From an uncultured Oscillospiraceae bacterium (GTDB taxonomy: Bacteria; Bacillota; Clostridia; Oscillospirales; Oscillospiraceae): 10,013 nt of DNA. Below, in pieces: positions 1 to 6,684 of this stretch. The notes beneath the pieces are model-generated. The model was not told the DNA's origin, ran no database searches, and saw only the letters and a program-made list of their open reading frames with translations. How positions within the stretch are numbered: position 1 is the stretch's first letter; the number at the start of each line of letters is the position of its first letter. The DNA lies in assembly GCA_934623545.1 (NCBI GenBank), contig CAKTVN010000047.1, positions 1 through 10,013 of the forward strand, given 5' to 3'. The position numbers were made by a program, and so were the translations under genes.

Positions 1-1548
1 ATGCGCAAGATCTGCAAGGAAAAGCTGAAGCTCGAGCGCTTCGAGCTGCCGCGCGAGGAAGCCATCAAGTATATGGAGGAGAAGGACGAGCCGTATAAGG
101 TCGAGCTTATCAACGACCTTCCCGCCGACGCACACATTTCGTTCTATACGCAGGGCGAGTTCACCGACCTCTGCGCCGGTCCGCACCTCGATTCCACGGG
201 GCGCATCAAGGGCAACGCCATCAAGCTGACCGCCTGCAACGCCGCCTATTGGCGCGGCGACTCCAACCGTCAGACGCTCCAGAGAATCTACGGCATCGCC
301 TTCCCGAAGAAGGAAGAGCTGGACGAGTATCTGGCGCGCATCGAAGAGGCGAAGAAGCGCGACCACCGCAAGCTCGGCAAGGAGCTTGGTCTGTTCATGC
401 TGACCGAAGAGGGACCCGGCTTCCCGTTCTTCCTGCCGAAGGGCATGGTGCTGAAAAATACGCTGATCGACTACTGGCGCGAGGTGCATAAGCGCTACGG
501 CTATGTCGAGATTTCGACCCCGATGATTCTCAACCGCCGCCTGTGGGAGCGCTCGGGTCACTGGGACCACTACAAGCAGAACATGTACACCACCGTCATT
601 GACGGCGAGGATTATGCCATCAAGCCCATGAACTGCCCGGGCGGCATGATGGTCTACGCGAGCGAGCCGCATTCCTACCGCGATCTGCCGCTGCGCGTCG
701 GCGAGCTGGGTCTGGTACACCGTCATGAGCTGTCCGGCGCGCTGCACGGTCTGTTCCGTGTGCGCTGCTTCACGCAGGACGATGCGCACATCTTCATGAC
801 GTGGGATCAGATGAAGGACGAGATCAAGAACGTCGTCAAGCTGTTTGACGAGGTCTATTCCACCTTCGGCTTGAGCTACGCCATCGAGCTGTCCACCATG
901 CCGGACGATCACATCGGCGACGAGAAGGACTGGAAATTTGCCGAGGACACGCTGAGCGCCGCCATTCAGGAAATGGGCAAGGAATTTACCGTCAACGCCG
1001 GCGACGGTGCGTTCTACGGTCCGAAGCTCGACTTCCATCTGGCGGACTCGCTGGGACGGACGTGGCAGTGCGGCACCATCCAGCTGGATATGCAGCTGCC
1101 GGAGCGCTTTGAGCTGGAATACACCGGCGAGGACGGACTCAAGCACCGCCCGGTCATGATCCATCGCGTCGTGCTCGGCTCGATCGAGCGCTTCATCGGC
1201 GTCATCACCGAGCATTTCGCGGGTGCGTTCCCGACCTGGCTCAACCCTGTTCAGGTCAAGATCCTGCCGGTCACGGACCGCGCGAACGAGTACGCGAACT
1301 GCGTGCGCGAGAAGCTCGACGCGCTGGGCTATCGCGTAGAGGTCGACGGGCGCAACGAGAAGATCGGCAAGAAGATCCGCGAGGCGCAGATGGAAAAGGT
1401 GCCGTATATGCTGGTCGTCGGCGACCGCGACATCGAAGCCGGTACCGTTTCCCCGCGTCACCGCGCAGAGGGCGACCTGGGCGCGATGGAGCTGGACAAG
1501 TTCGTCGAGATCCTCAAGGACGACGTGGACAACAAGCGCATCAAGTAA
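1..1548 (+). CDS. thrS: Threonyl-tRNA synthetase, 5'-truncated by the window edge
   Basis: Class II aminoacyl-tRNA synthetase that charges tRNA-Thr with threonine in the cytoplasm. The 515 visible residues start inside the editing domain, where the Cys58/His62 pair (DLCAGPH) is one half of its metal-type site. The catalytic core follows: motif 2 region around VHRHELSGALHG (239-250) and the three zinc ligands that select threonine, Cys212 (NCPGG), His263 (DDAHIF) and His388 (MIHR). The C-terminal anticodon-binding domain covers about 415-510. Compared with the usual length of about 640 residues, roughly 120 N-terminal residues (TGS domain and start of the editing domain) are missing. The ATG at base 1 is therefore an internal methionine, not the start; the real start lies upstream. 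All expected catalytic residues are present, so the gene looks functional. It ends TAA and is followed by a double-hairpin terminator region. Identity is very secure. Confidence 0.97.
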   Translation: MRKICKEKLKLERFELPREEAIKYMEEKDEPYKVELINDLPADAHISFYTQGEFTDLCAGPHLDSTGRIKGNAIKLTACNAAYWRGDSNRQTLQRIYGIAFPKKEELDEYLARIEEAKKRDHRKLGKELGLFMLTEEGPGFPFFLPKGMVLKNTLIDYWREVHKRYGYVEISTPMILNRRLWERSGHWDHYKQNMYTTVIDGEDYAIKPMNCPGGMMVYASEPHSYRDLPLRVGELGLVHRHELSGALHGLFRVRCFTQDDAHIFMTWDQMKDEIKNVVKLFDEVYSTFGLSYAIELSTMPDDHIGDEKDWKFAEDTLSAAIQEMGKEFTVNAGDGAFYGPKLDFHLADSLGRTWQCGTIQLDMQLPERFELEYTGEDGLKHRPVMIHRVVLGSIERFIGVITEHFAGAFPTWLNPVQVKILPVTDRANEYANCVREKLDALGYRVEVDGRNEKIGKKIREAQMEKVPYMLVVGDRDIEAGTVSPRHRAEGDLGAMELDKFVEILKDDVDNKRIK

Positions 1549-1555
1549 GCAATAT

Positions 1556-1587
1556 AAACTGTGCGCGCCGTATGGCGCGCACAGTTT
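1556..1587. terminator. Perfect 14-bp hairpin between converging genes
   Basis: Two perfectly complementary 14-base arms (1556-1569 and 1574-1587) surround a GTAT loop, starting 7 bases after the thrS stop. The A/T ends of the stem give a short U run on either transcript. The tail is richer in U on the leftward transcript (TTTATATT), so this hairpin may serve the leftward ftsH/DUF308 operon or act in both directions. It lacks a long uninterrupted T tract, so function as a terminator is inferred from structure and position. Confidence 0.55.
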
Positions 1588-1611
1588 GCCTGTAAGAAGC
1601 GGAAATGAGAT

Positions 1612-1667
1612 AAGCAGTGCGGTATGCCGGAAGGCGGCACACCGCACTGCTTCATTTTTATTTTTTG
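1612..1667 (+). terminator. Rho-independent terminator after thrS
   Basis: A long hairpin has outer arms 1612-1623 and 1641-1652 (12 bp, perfect) and inner arms 1625-1629 and 1635-1639 around a GAAGG loop, with one A/C mismatch between them. It is followed at once by a T-rich tail, TTCATTTTTATTTTTT, to about 1666. This is the classical shape for ending rightward transcription from thrS. On the opposite strand no U tract follows, so its main direction is rightward. Confidence 0.85.
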
Positions 1668-1693
1668 CTTCGCTGAGATCCGGCTGATCTGGT

Positions 1694-2239
1694 TCAGCGG
1701 TTGAGGTATTTGAAGTTCCCGATCGCGAACGCGATGCTCTCTGCGCCCAGCAGGATCAGATCCGTACCGATCAGCGCGCTCATCGAAACGATGGACATCA
1801 TCGGGTCAAACAGCATCATCACACCGAGAATGATGCCGAGGATGTTCGCGATCAGCGTCAGATAATAGCTCGCTGTACCGGCGACGAGGCGAACGATGTT
1901 CAGATGCGTCAGCCGGGAGATGCAGTGTGTCAAAAACCAGATCGGGAAGATGACCAGCAGCACGCTCAGCCCGATCTCCGGGTGCGCGATCAGCGCGCAG
2001 CCAGCGAGGACGCTCAGAATGCCCGTCACCAGTGAGATCGTCGGTCCGAAGCCGGTGTGCTTCTCCATGACGATGTAAAACGCGATGTCGACCAGTCCCG
2101 TCAGCAGCGCGATCAGCCCATAGGCGACCACCAGCGTCGTCAGCGCGCCGCGCGGGCGCGTCAGCGTCACGATGCCGAGGACGAGCAGCAGCGCGCCCTC
2201 GATCAGCTCCATCCACCCAAGGCGTTTGCGTGTATTCAT
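1694..2239 (-). CDS. DUF308 / HdeD-like six-helix membrane protein
   Basis: A 181-residue integral membrane protein with six predicted helices (about 10-27, 33-56, 67-85, 89-107, 123-144, 150-173). It carries the DUF308 signature repeated three times: a helix ending in a leucine/glycine-rich stretch followed by a proline (near residues 20-30, 78-88 and 138-147). This internal repeat is typical of the HdeD-like family, named after the E. coli acid-resistance membrane protein; the biochemical role of most members is unknown. The ATG overlaps the ftsH stop codon by four bases (ATGA), and an AAGGAGG ribosome binding site at 2247-2253 lies 7 bases upstream inside ftsH. The gene is therefore the second member of the ftsH operon and is probably translationally coupled to it. 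Family assignment is good; function is not claimed. Confidence 0.88.
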   Translation of the reverse strand: MNTRKRLGWMELIEGALLLVLGIVTLTRPRGALTTLVVAYGLIALLTGLVDIAFYIVMEKHTGFGPTISLVTGILSVLAGCALIAHPEIGLSVLLVIFPIWFLTHCISRLTHLNIVRLVAGTASYYLTLIANILGIILGVMMLFDPMMSIVSMSALIGTDLILLGAESIAFAIGNFKYLNR

Positions 2240-4065
2240 GCCCTTGCCTCCTTATTTTCGTTCACGATCTGCATAAACTCCTCGCCGGTGATCGTTTCCT
2301 TCTCATACAGGAACGCAGCCAGCTTGTCCAGCAGCGTGCGGTTTTCCTCCAGCAGCTTGCGCGCCTTTTCGTGCTCCGCCTTCACGAGCGCGACCACGCG
2401 CGCGTCGATCTCGTTCTGCGTCTGCGCCGAGCACGCAAGCGAGCTGTCGCCGCCGAGATACTGGTTCGTAACAGTCTCCAGCGCCACCATGTCAAATTCC
2501 TCGCTCATGCCGTAGCGCGTGATCATGGCGCGGGCGAGCTTCGTCGCCTGCTCGATGTCGTTCGATGCGCCGGTCGTGACCTCGCTGAAGACGACCTCCT
2601 CCGCCGAGCGCCCGCCGGTCAGCGTTGCGATCTTGTTTTCCAGCTCCTGCTTGGTCATCAGCACCTTGTCGGTCTGCTCGACCTGCATGGTATAGCCCAG
2701 CGCGCCGGAGGTGCGCGGAATGATGGTGATCTTCTGCACGGGCGCAGAGTGCGACTGAAGTGCCGCGACCAGCGCATGACCGATCTCATGATACGCCACG
2801 ACGTGTTTTTCGTGGTCGGTCATGACCGCGTTCTTCTTCTGATAGCCCGCGATGACGACCTCGATCGATTCCTCCAAGTCCTCCTGCTCGACGATGCCGC
2901 GTCCGCTGCGCACCGCGCGCAGCGCCGCCTCGTTGATGATATTGGCAAGCTCCGCGCCCGAAGCGCCCGCCGCCATACGCGCGATGACGTGATAATCGAC
3001 GTTCTCCGCGACCTTGATCTTCTTCGCATGGACGCGCAGGATCGCTTCGCGTCCCTTGAGGTCCGGCAGCTCCACCGGTACGCGCCGGTCAAAGCGTCCG
3101 GGGCGCGTCAGCGCGGGGTCCAGCGACTCCGGACGGTTGGTCGCGGCGAGGATGATGACGCCGTTATTGCCCTCGAAGCCGTCCATCTCCGTCAGGAGCT
3201 GGTTGAGCGTCTGCTCGCGCTCGTCGTTGTTGGAAAACTGTGCGTCGCGCTTTTTGCCGATGGCGTCGATCTCGTCGATGAAGACGATGCACGGCGCCTT
3301 TTCCTTCGCCTGGCTGAAGAGGTCGCGCACCTTGCTCGCGCCCATGCCGACGAACATTTCCACAAATTCAGAGCCGGAGATCGAGAAGAACGGCACGTTC
3401 GACTCGCCCGCGACCGCCTTCGCAAGCATCGTTTTGCCGGTGCCCGGAGGACCCACCAGCAGCACGCCCTTCGGCATGGATGCGCCGATGTCCGTGTATT
3501 TCTGCGGATTGTGAAGATAATCCACGATCTCCTTGAGGCTGTCCTTCGCCTCGTCCTCGCCCGCCACATCGTCAAAGCGGATGCCCTTGGTCGACTCGAC
3601 ATAGACCTTGGCGTTGCTCTTGCCCATGCCGAACATCATGGCGTCCTTGCCGCCGTTCTGCGACATGAGGCGCTTATAGAGCATCTGCCCGACAAAGAAG
3701 AACAGCACCAGCGGCAGCAGTCCTGTCAGCAGATAGCTGATGAGCGGCGAGGTGGTCTGGTCCACATCCTTTGAGAACTTCGCGCCGCAGTCATACAGCC
3801 GCTGCGTCAGCGTCGCGTCGTCCATCGCGCCGGTCTTGTAGACCTGCGCTTCATCCTTGTCCGTGAAGACGATCTCGCTGTCACGGACCTCGACCTCACC
3901 GATGTTCTTTTCCTCGATCATGCGCATGAACGTGCCGTAATCGACCTCTTCGACCTGCGCCTGAAGCAGCAGCGGCGAGACGATCCAGTTGAACAGCAGG
4001 ATCACGATCAGCACGATGCTGTAGTAATAGATCAGGGGCTTTTTCGGCGACTTGACTTCCTTCAT
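2236..4065 (-). CDS. ftsH: ATP-dependent zinc metalloprotease FtsH
   Basis: Membrane-anchored AAA+ protease that unfolds and degrades membrane and short-lived cytoplasmic proteins as a hexamer. Numbered from the ATG used here (609 residues): a transmembrane helix at about 11-29, an extracytoplasmic domain, and a second helix at about 108-130. The AAA+ module has Walker A GPPGTGKT (205-212), Walker B IVFIDE (260-265) and an arginine-finger region TRPGRFDRR (320-328). The peptidase domain has the zinc motif HEIGH (426-430) and the third zinc ligand, Asp503, in ASNDIEQAT. The motif has Ile where most relatives have Ala (HEAGH); the metal ligands and catalytic Glu are intact. A TTG one codon upstream (4066-4068) would give 610 residues. 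The ATG at 4063-4065 is preferred because GGGAGG (4073-4078) is 7 bases from it but only 4 from the TTG. The usual long C-terminal tail is short. Confidence 0.97.
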   Translation of the reverse strand: MKEVKSPKKPLIYYYSIVLIVILLFNWIVSPLLLQAQVEEVDYGTFMRMIEEKNIGEVEVRDSEIVFTDKDEAQVYKTGAMDDATLTQRLYDCGAKFSKDVDQTTSPLISYLLTGLLPLVLFFFVGQMLYKRLMSQNGGKDAMMFGMGKSNAKVYVESTKGIRFDDVAGEDEAKDSLKEIVDYLHNPQKYTDIGASMPKGVLLVGPPGTGKTMLAKAVAGESNVPFFSISGSEFVEMFVGMGASKVRDLFSQAKEKAPCIVFIDEIDAIGKKRDAQFSNNDEREQTLNQLLTEMDGFEGNNGVIILAATNRPESLDPALTRPGRFDRRVPVELPDLKGREAILRVHAKKIKVAENVDYHVIARMAAGASGAELANIINEAALRAVRSGRGIVEQEDLEESIEVVIAGYQKKNAVMTDHEKHVVAYHEIGHALVAALQSHSAPVQKITIIPRTSGALGYTMQVEQTDKVLMTKQELENKIATLTGGRSAEEVVFSEVTTGASNDIEQATKLARAMITRYGMSEEFDMVALETVTNQYLGGDSSLACSAQTQNEIDARVVALVKAEHEKARKLLEENRTLLDKLAAFLYEKETITGEEFMQIVNENKEARA

Positions 4066-4122
4066 CAAAATGCCTCCCTTGTGTGCCCGGCACGCAGCCG
4101 GAATACTTTTCTAAAATAATAT

Positions 4123-4150
4123 TTTATACCATGCAGTGCAAAAGATACAA
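4123..4150 (-). promoter_or_regulatory. Candidate sigma-A-type promoter for ftsH
   Basis: On the minus strand TATAAA (4128-4123) matches five of six bases of the -10 consensus, and TTGTAT (4150-4145) is a weak -35 at 16-bp spacing. Transcription would begin near 4115, leaving a leader of about 50 bases rich in A/T before the ftsH ribosome binding site. The -10 is convincing; the -35 is poor. Confidence 0.5.
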
Positions 4151-4174
4151 CTGGTATTTTTGAAAAAGTATGCA

Positions 4175-4202
4175 AAAATGCGAGCCATATGGCTCGCATT
4201 TT
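4175..4202. repeat. Perfect 28-bp palindrome, bidirectional terminator-like
   Basis: Arms 4175-4186 and 4191-4202 are exactly complementary around an ATAT centre, which is itself part of the palindrome (CCATATGG). As RNA it forms a 12-bp stem with four or five U at its 3' foot in either direction, the shape of a bidirectional rho-independent terminator. It sits between two divergent promoters, where no transcript needs ending unless it insulates them from each other. It could equally be a DNA-level protein binding site. Confidence 0.7.
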
Positions 4203-4211
4203 CAAGTAATC

Positions 4212-4312
4212 AGTAAAAGTGAATAGTGAATAAGTGCGGTGTCGGCTCCGCCGACAATTTCAAATCGTTCCGCTTTGCGGCACACCATACTTTTTCACTT
4301 TTCACTCTTACT
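4212..4312. repeat. Cloverleaf-like imperfect inverted repeat, MITE/REP-like candidate
   Basis: Outer arms 4212-4242 and 4282-4312 are each 31 bases and pair without gaps at 26 of 31 positions. The left arm contains a tandem AGTGAAT repeat, mirrored by TTCACTTTTCACT in the right arm. Between the arms lie two more hairpins: 4240-4256 (TGTCGGC, TCC loop, GCCGACA) and 4270-4280 (CCGC, TTT loop, GCGG). The whole can fold as a stem with two side arms. No coding sequence or ribosome binding site fits it. Mobile or dispersed-repeat status is inferred from the architecture; one copy alone cannot prove it, and no target-site duplication is obvious. Confidence 0.6.
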
Positions 4313-4325
4313 TTTTATTTTCCAC

Positions 4326-4352
4326 AGCGCGCACAGCCTGGCTGTGCGCGCT
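4326..4352. repeat. GC-rich perfect inverted repeat upstream of promoter
   Basis: Arms AGCGCGCACAGCC and GGCTGTGCGCGCT face each other around a single T, so a folded form has a 12-bp stem and three-base loop. It ends 9 bases before the -35 box of the rightward promoter. No U tract follows in either direction, so an operator or part of the neighbouring repeat is as likely as a terminator. Its core CTGTGCGCGC also forms the hairpin behind thrS. Confidence 0.6.
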
Positions 4353-4360
4353 ACGGCATA

Positions 4361-4389
4361 TTTACAACGCTTGACGAGAATGCTATAAT
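4361..4389 (+). promoter_or_regulatory. Strong extended -10 promoter for hydrolase-acyltransferase operon
   Basis: TTTACA (4361-4366, five of six) and a perfect TATAAT (4384-4389) are separated by 17 bp, with a TGC extended -10 just before the -10 box. Transcription should start near 4396, giving a GC-rich leader of about 110 bases. The leader contains the self-complementary TCGCGCGCGA at 4459-4468 and a UUCG-type turn near 4441. This is the best promoter in the window. Confidence 0.85.
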
Positions 4390-4506
4390 ACAAAAACCGG
4401 CGTGTTTGGCGCGATTTTCCCATTCCGGGGCGGCTTGCGCTTCGGAACGCGGAGCGGTTCGCGCGCGACCGGTTCAAAAGCTTTACGGAAATGGAGGGGA
4501 ACGCAT

Positions 4507-6669
4507 TTGGGTCTTCCTGCAAAGCTGGTACGTTCCCAACTGAATTTTTTCAAGCCCTTTGTTGCGAACTGCTCTCTGGAGGTCACACGCAAGGGACAGG
4601 ACAAGCTCGGCGAGCTGATGGAGGCGATCCACCGGCGCGACGTGTTCGTCCGCGACCATGATTTTGGGCTGTTTCAGGGCGCGTGGATCATGCCGAAGGA
4701 CGAGCGGCGGCAGGGCGTTGTGCTGTACCTGCACGGAGGCGGCTATACCTGCGGCAATCTGGACTACGCGAAGGGCTTCGCCGCGACGCTCGCCGATGAG
4801 TGCGGCGTGCGCGTGTTCTGTGCGGCATACCGCCTCGCGCCGGAAAACCGGTTCCCGGCGGCGCTGGACGACGCGCTGGAAAGCTACCGCTACCTTCTGA
4901 AGAAGGGCTATACGCCGAAGCAAATTCTGCTGTGTGGCGAGAGCGCGGGCGGCGGGCTTATTTATGCGCTGTGCCTCAAGCTCAAGGAGCTGCGGATGCA
5001 GCTGCCGTGCGGCTTGATCGGCATTTCGCCATGGACCGATCTGACCGGCTCCGGCGAGTCGTATGTGAAGAATCTGGACGTCGACCCGTCCATGACGCCG
5101 GCACTGCTCAAATTCTATGCCGAGTGCTATACCGACGACCCGAAGGACCCGCTCTGCTCGCCGCTGTTCGGCGATCTGAAGGGCTTCCCGCCGTCACTGC
5201 TGTTTGTCGGCGGAGACGAGGTCATGCTCGACGATACGCGGATGCTGCACGAAAAGCTTGTGAAGAGCGGCTGCCGCAGCGAAATGGTCATCGCGCCGGA
5301 GCGCTGGCACGCGTATGTGCTGTATTACCTCAATGAAAATATGTCGGACTTTGAGACGATCAACAATTTCATGTCCAAGGTCCTTTCCCCCGCGAAGAAG
5401 CTCCGCTGGATGCGGCTGGACAACGCGGCGAAGATCTATCCGGCGGCAAAGCGCCGCGGCTGGACGAATTATTTCCGTCTGTCCGCCTCGCTGACCGAGC
5501 CGGTGGACGCCGCCGTCCTGCGCTCGGCGCTGGATGTGACGGTGCGCCGCTTCCCCTCGATCGCTGTGCGGCTGCGGCGCGGCGCGTTCTGGTACTATCT
5601 CGAGCAGATCCCAAAGGCGCCGCCCATCGAGGAGGAACGGAGCTATCCGCTGGTGCACGTCCCATTTGACGACGTGCGCAAATGCGCCTTCCGCGTGATT
5701 GTCTACCGTGAACGCATCGCGGTGGAGTTCTTCCACGCGGTGACGGATGGGACCGGCGGGCTGATCTTCCTGAAAACGCTGGTGGCAGAGTATCTCTGCC
5801 AGAAATACGGCGTGCAAATTCCGGCAGAATACGGCGTGCTCGGGCGGCTGGAGGAGCCGGACGAGGAGGAGCTGGAGGACAGCTTCCTGCGCTATGCGGG
5901 CGACATGAAGGCAAGCCGCCGCGAGGCGACCGCCTGGCATTTGAGCGGTACACCGGAGCCGGACGGCTTTCTGGAGCTGACGACGATGATGCTCTCGGTC
6001 GAGCAGGTCAAGGCGTGCGCGAAGGAATATCACGTCAGCGTGACGGAATTTCTCGCCGCCGCGATGCTCAAGGCGATCTGCGAGCTTCAGGCGGAAAAGG
6101 TCGCACGCCGCAGCCGCCGCAAGCCGGTCAAGGTCCTGCTGCCGGTCAATCTGCGCGGGCTGTTTCCCAGCAAGTCGCTGCGGAATTTCGCGTCCTATGT
6201 GACGCCGGAGATCGACCCGCGCCTCGGCGACTATACCTTTGAAGAGATCTGCTCCATCGTCCATTACCGGATGGGGCTGGAAAACGACCGGCGCATGATG
6301 GCGGCGAAGATCGCGACCAACGTCGCGAGCGAGCGCTCGCCGATTTTGAGAGTTATGCCGCTGTTCGTCAAGAACATCGCCATGAAGGCGGTCTTTGACA
6401 CCGTGGGCGAATGCAAATCCTGCCTGTGTATGTCCAATCTCGGCGCGGTGCGCCTGCCGGAGGCGATGGCGCCCTATGTCCGGCGGATGGACTTCATCAT
6501 CGGCGTACAGGCAAAGGCGCCGCACAACTGCGGCGTCGTCTCCTGGGACGGCACGATGTATATCAACCTCATCCGCAACATCCGCGAGCCGGAGCTGGAG
6601 CTGCATTTCTTCCAGGTGCTGCACCGTCTGGGGCTGCACGTCAAGGTCGAAAGCAACCAGCGCGACTGA
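4507..6669 (+). CDS. Fusion of HSL-type alpha/beta-hydrolase with CoA-dependent acyltransferase-like domain
   Basis: A 720-residue two-domain protein. Residues 1-290 form an esterase of the hormone-sensitive-lipase family: oxyanion-hole motif HGGG (76-79), nucleophile elbow GESAG with Ser146, and acid and base Asp237 and His268. From about 296 (RWMRLDNAAKIYPAA) to the end it resembles the CoA-dependent acyltransferase/condensation superfamily often labelled alcohol acetyltransferase. Its active-site motif is HAVTDG (410-415), His410 and Asp414 matching HxxxD. Both active sites look intact, so one chain may cleave and form acyl esters; the substrate cannot be read from sequence. No signal peptide or membrane helix is evident, so it is probably cytoplasmic. 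The start is a TTG at 4507, chosen because GGAGGGG (4493-4499) lies 7 bases upstream. The frame stays open back to a GTG at 4402, but that is only a few bases from the predicted transcript start. The zinc-ribbon membrane gene follows after 15 bases. Confidence 0.88.
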   Translation: MGLPAKLVRSQLNFFKPFVANCSLEVTRKGQDKLGELMEAIHRRDVFVRDHDFGLFQGAWIMPKDERRQGVVLYLHGGGYTCGNLDYAKGFAATLADECGVRVFCAAYRLAPENRFPAALDDALESYRYLLKKGYTPKQILLCGESAGGGLIYALCLKLKELRMQLPCGLIGISPWTDLTGSGESYVKNLDVDPSMTPALLKFYAECYTDDPKDPLCSPLFGDLKGFPPSLLFVGGDEVMLDDTRMLHEKLVKSGCRSEMVIAPERWHAYVLYYLNENMSDFETINNFMSKVLSPAKKLRWMRLDNAAKIYPAAKRRGWTNYFRLSASLTEPVDAAVLRSALDVTVRRFPSIAVRLRRGAFWYYLEQIPKAPPIEEERSYPLVHVPFDDVRKCAFRVIVYRERIAVEFFHAVTDGTGGLIFLKTLVAEYLCQKYGVQIPAEYGVLGRLEEPDEEELEDSFLRYAGDMKASRREATAWHLSGTPEPDGFLELTTMMLSVEQVKACAKEYHVSVTEFLAAAMLKAICELQAEKVARRSRRKPVKVLLPVNLRGLFPSKSLRNFASYVTPEIDPRLGDYTFEEICSIVHYRMGLENDRRMMAAKIATNVASERSPILRVMPLFVKNIAMKAVFDTVGECKSCLCMSNLGAVRLPEAMAPYVRRMDFIIGVQAKAPHNCGVVSWDGTMYINLIRNIREPELELHFFQVLHRLGLHVKVESNQRD

Positions 6670-6684
6670 AGGGAGTGTTTTTGA

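Larger units (their letters stand above)
4066..4506. other. 440-bp divergent spacer packed with palindromes
   Basis: The gap between ftsH (leftward) and the hydrolase-acyltransferase gene (rightward) holds no credible gene. From left to right it contains the ftsH ribosome binding site and promoter, a perfect 28-bp palindrome (4175-4202), a 101-bp branched inverted repeat (4212-4312), a 27-bp GC-rich palindrome (4326-4352), a strong rightward promoter (4361-4389) and a GC-rich leader of about 110 bases. The part up to 4320 is much richer in A/T than the flanking genes. Short open frames across it use the repeat arms as coding sequence and have no ribosome binding site. Confidence 0.8.

Noticed and set aside
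2230..3774. 514-codon open frame antisense to ftsH
   Set aside because: Its product is arginine/histidine/leucine-rich low-complexity sequence, as expected from the reverse frame of a GC-rich gene. FtsH on the other strand has all family motifs.
4212..4312. The cloverleaf-like repeat as a tRNA gene
   Set aside because: The outer stem is far too long, no anticodon arm or T-loop consensus is present, and there is no CCA-type acceptor end.
4371..4376. TTGACG as the -35 box of the rightward promoter
   Set aside because: Only 7 bp separate it from TATAAT. TTTACA at 4361 has the proper 17-bp spacing.
4402..4506. GTG start adding 35 residues to the hydrolase-acyltransferase
   Set aside because: It lies about 6 bases after the predicted transcript start with no ribosome binding site. 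The added residues are arginine/glycine-rich, while TTG 4507 has a well placed GGAGGGG.
4226..4543. 105-codon open frame in the spacer
   Set aside because: It begins inside the arm of the inverted repeat, crosses a promoter and has no ribosome binding site.
4491..4661. ATG 4491 as an upstream reading frame overlapping the fusion gene start
   Set aside because: It has no clear ribosome binding site, and its first bases are the ribosome binding site of the TTG start.
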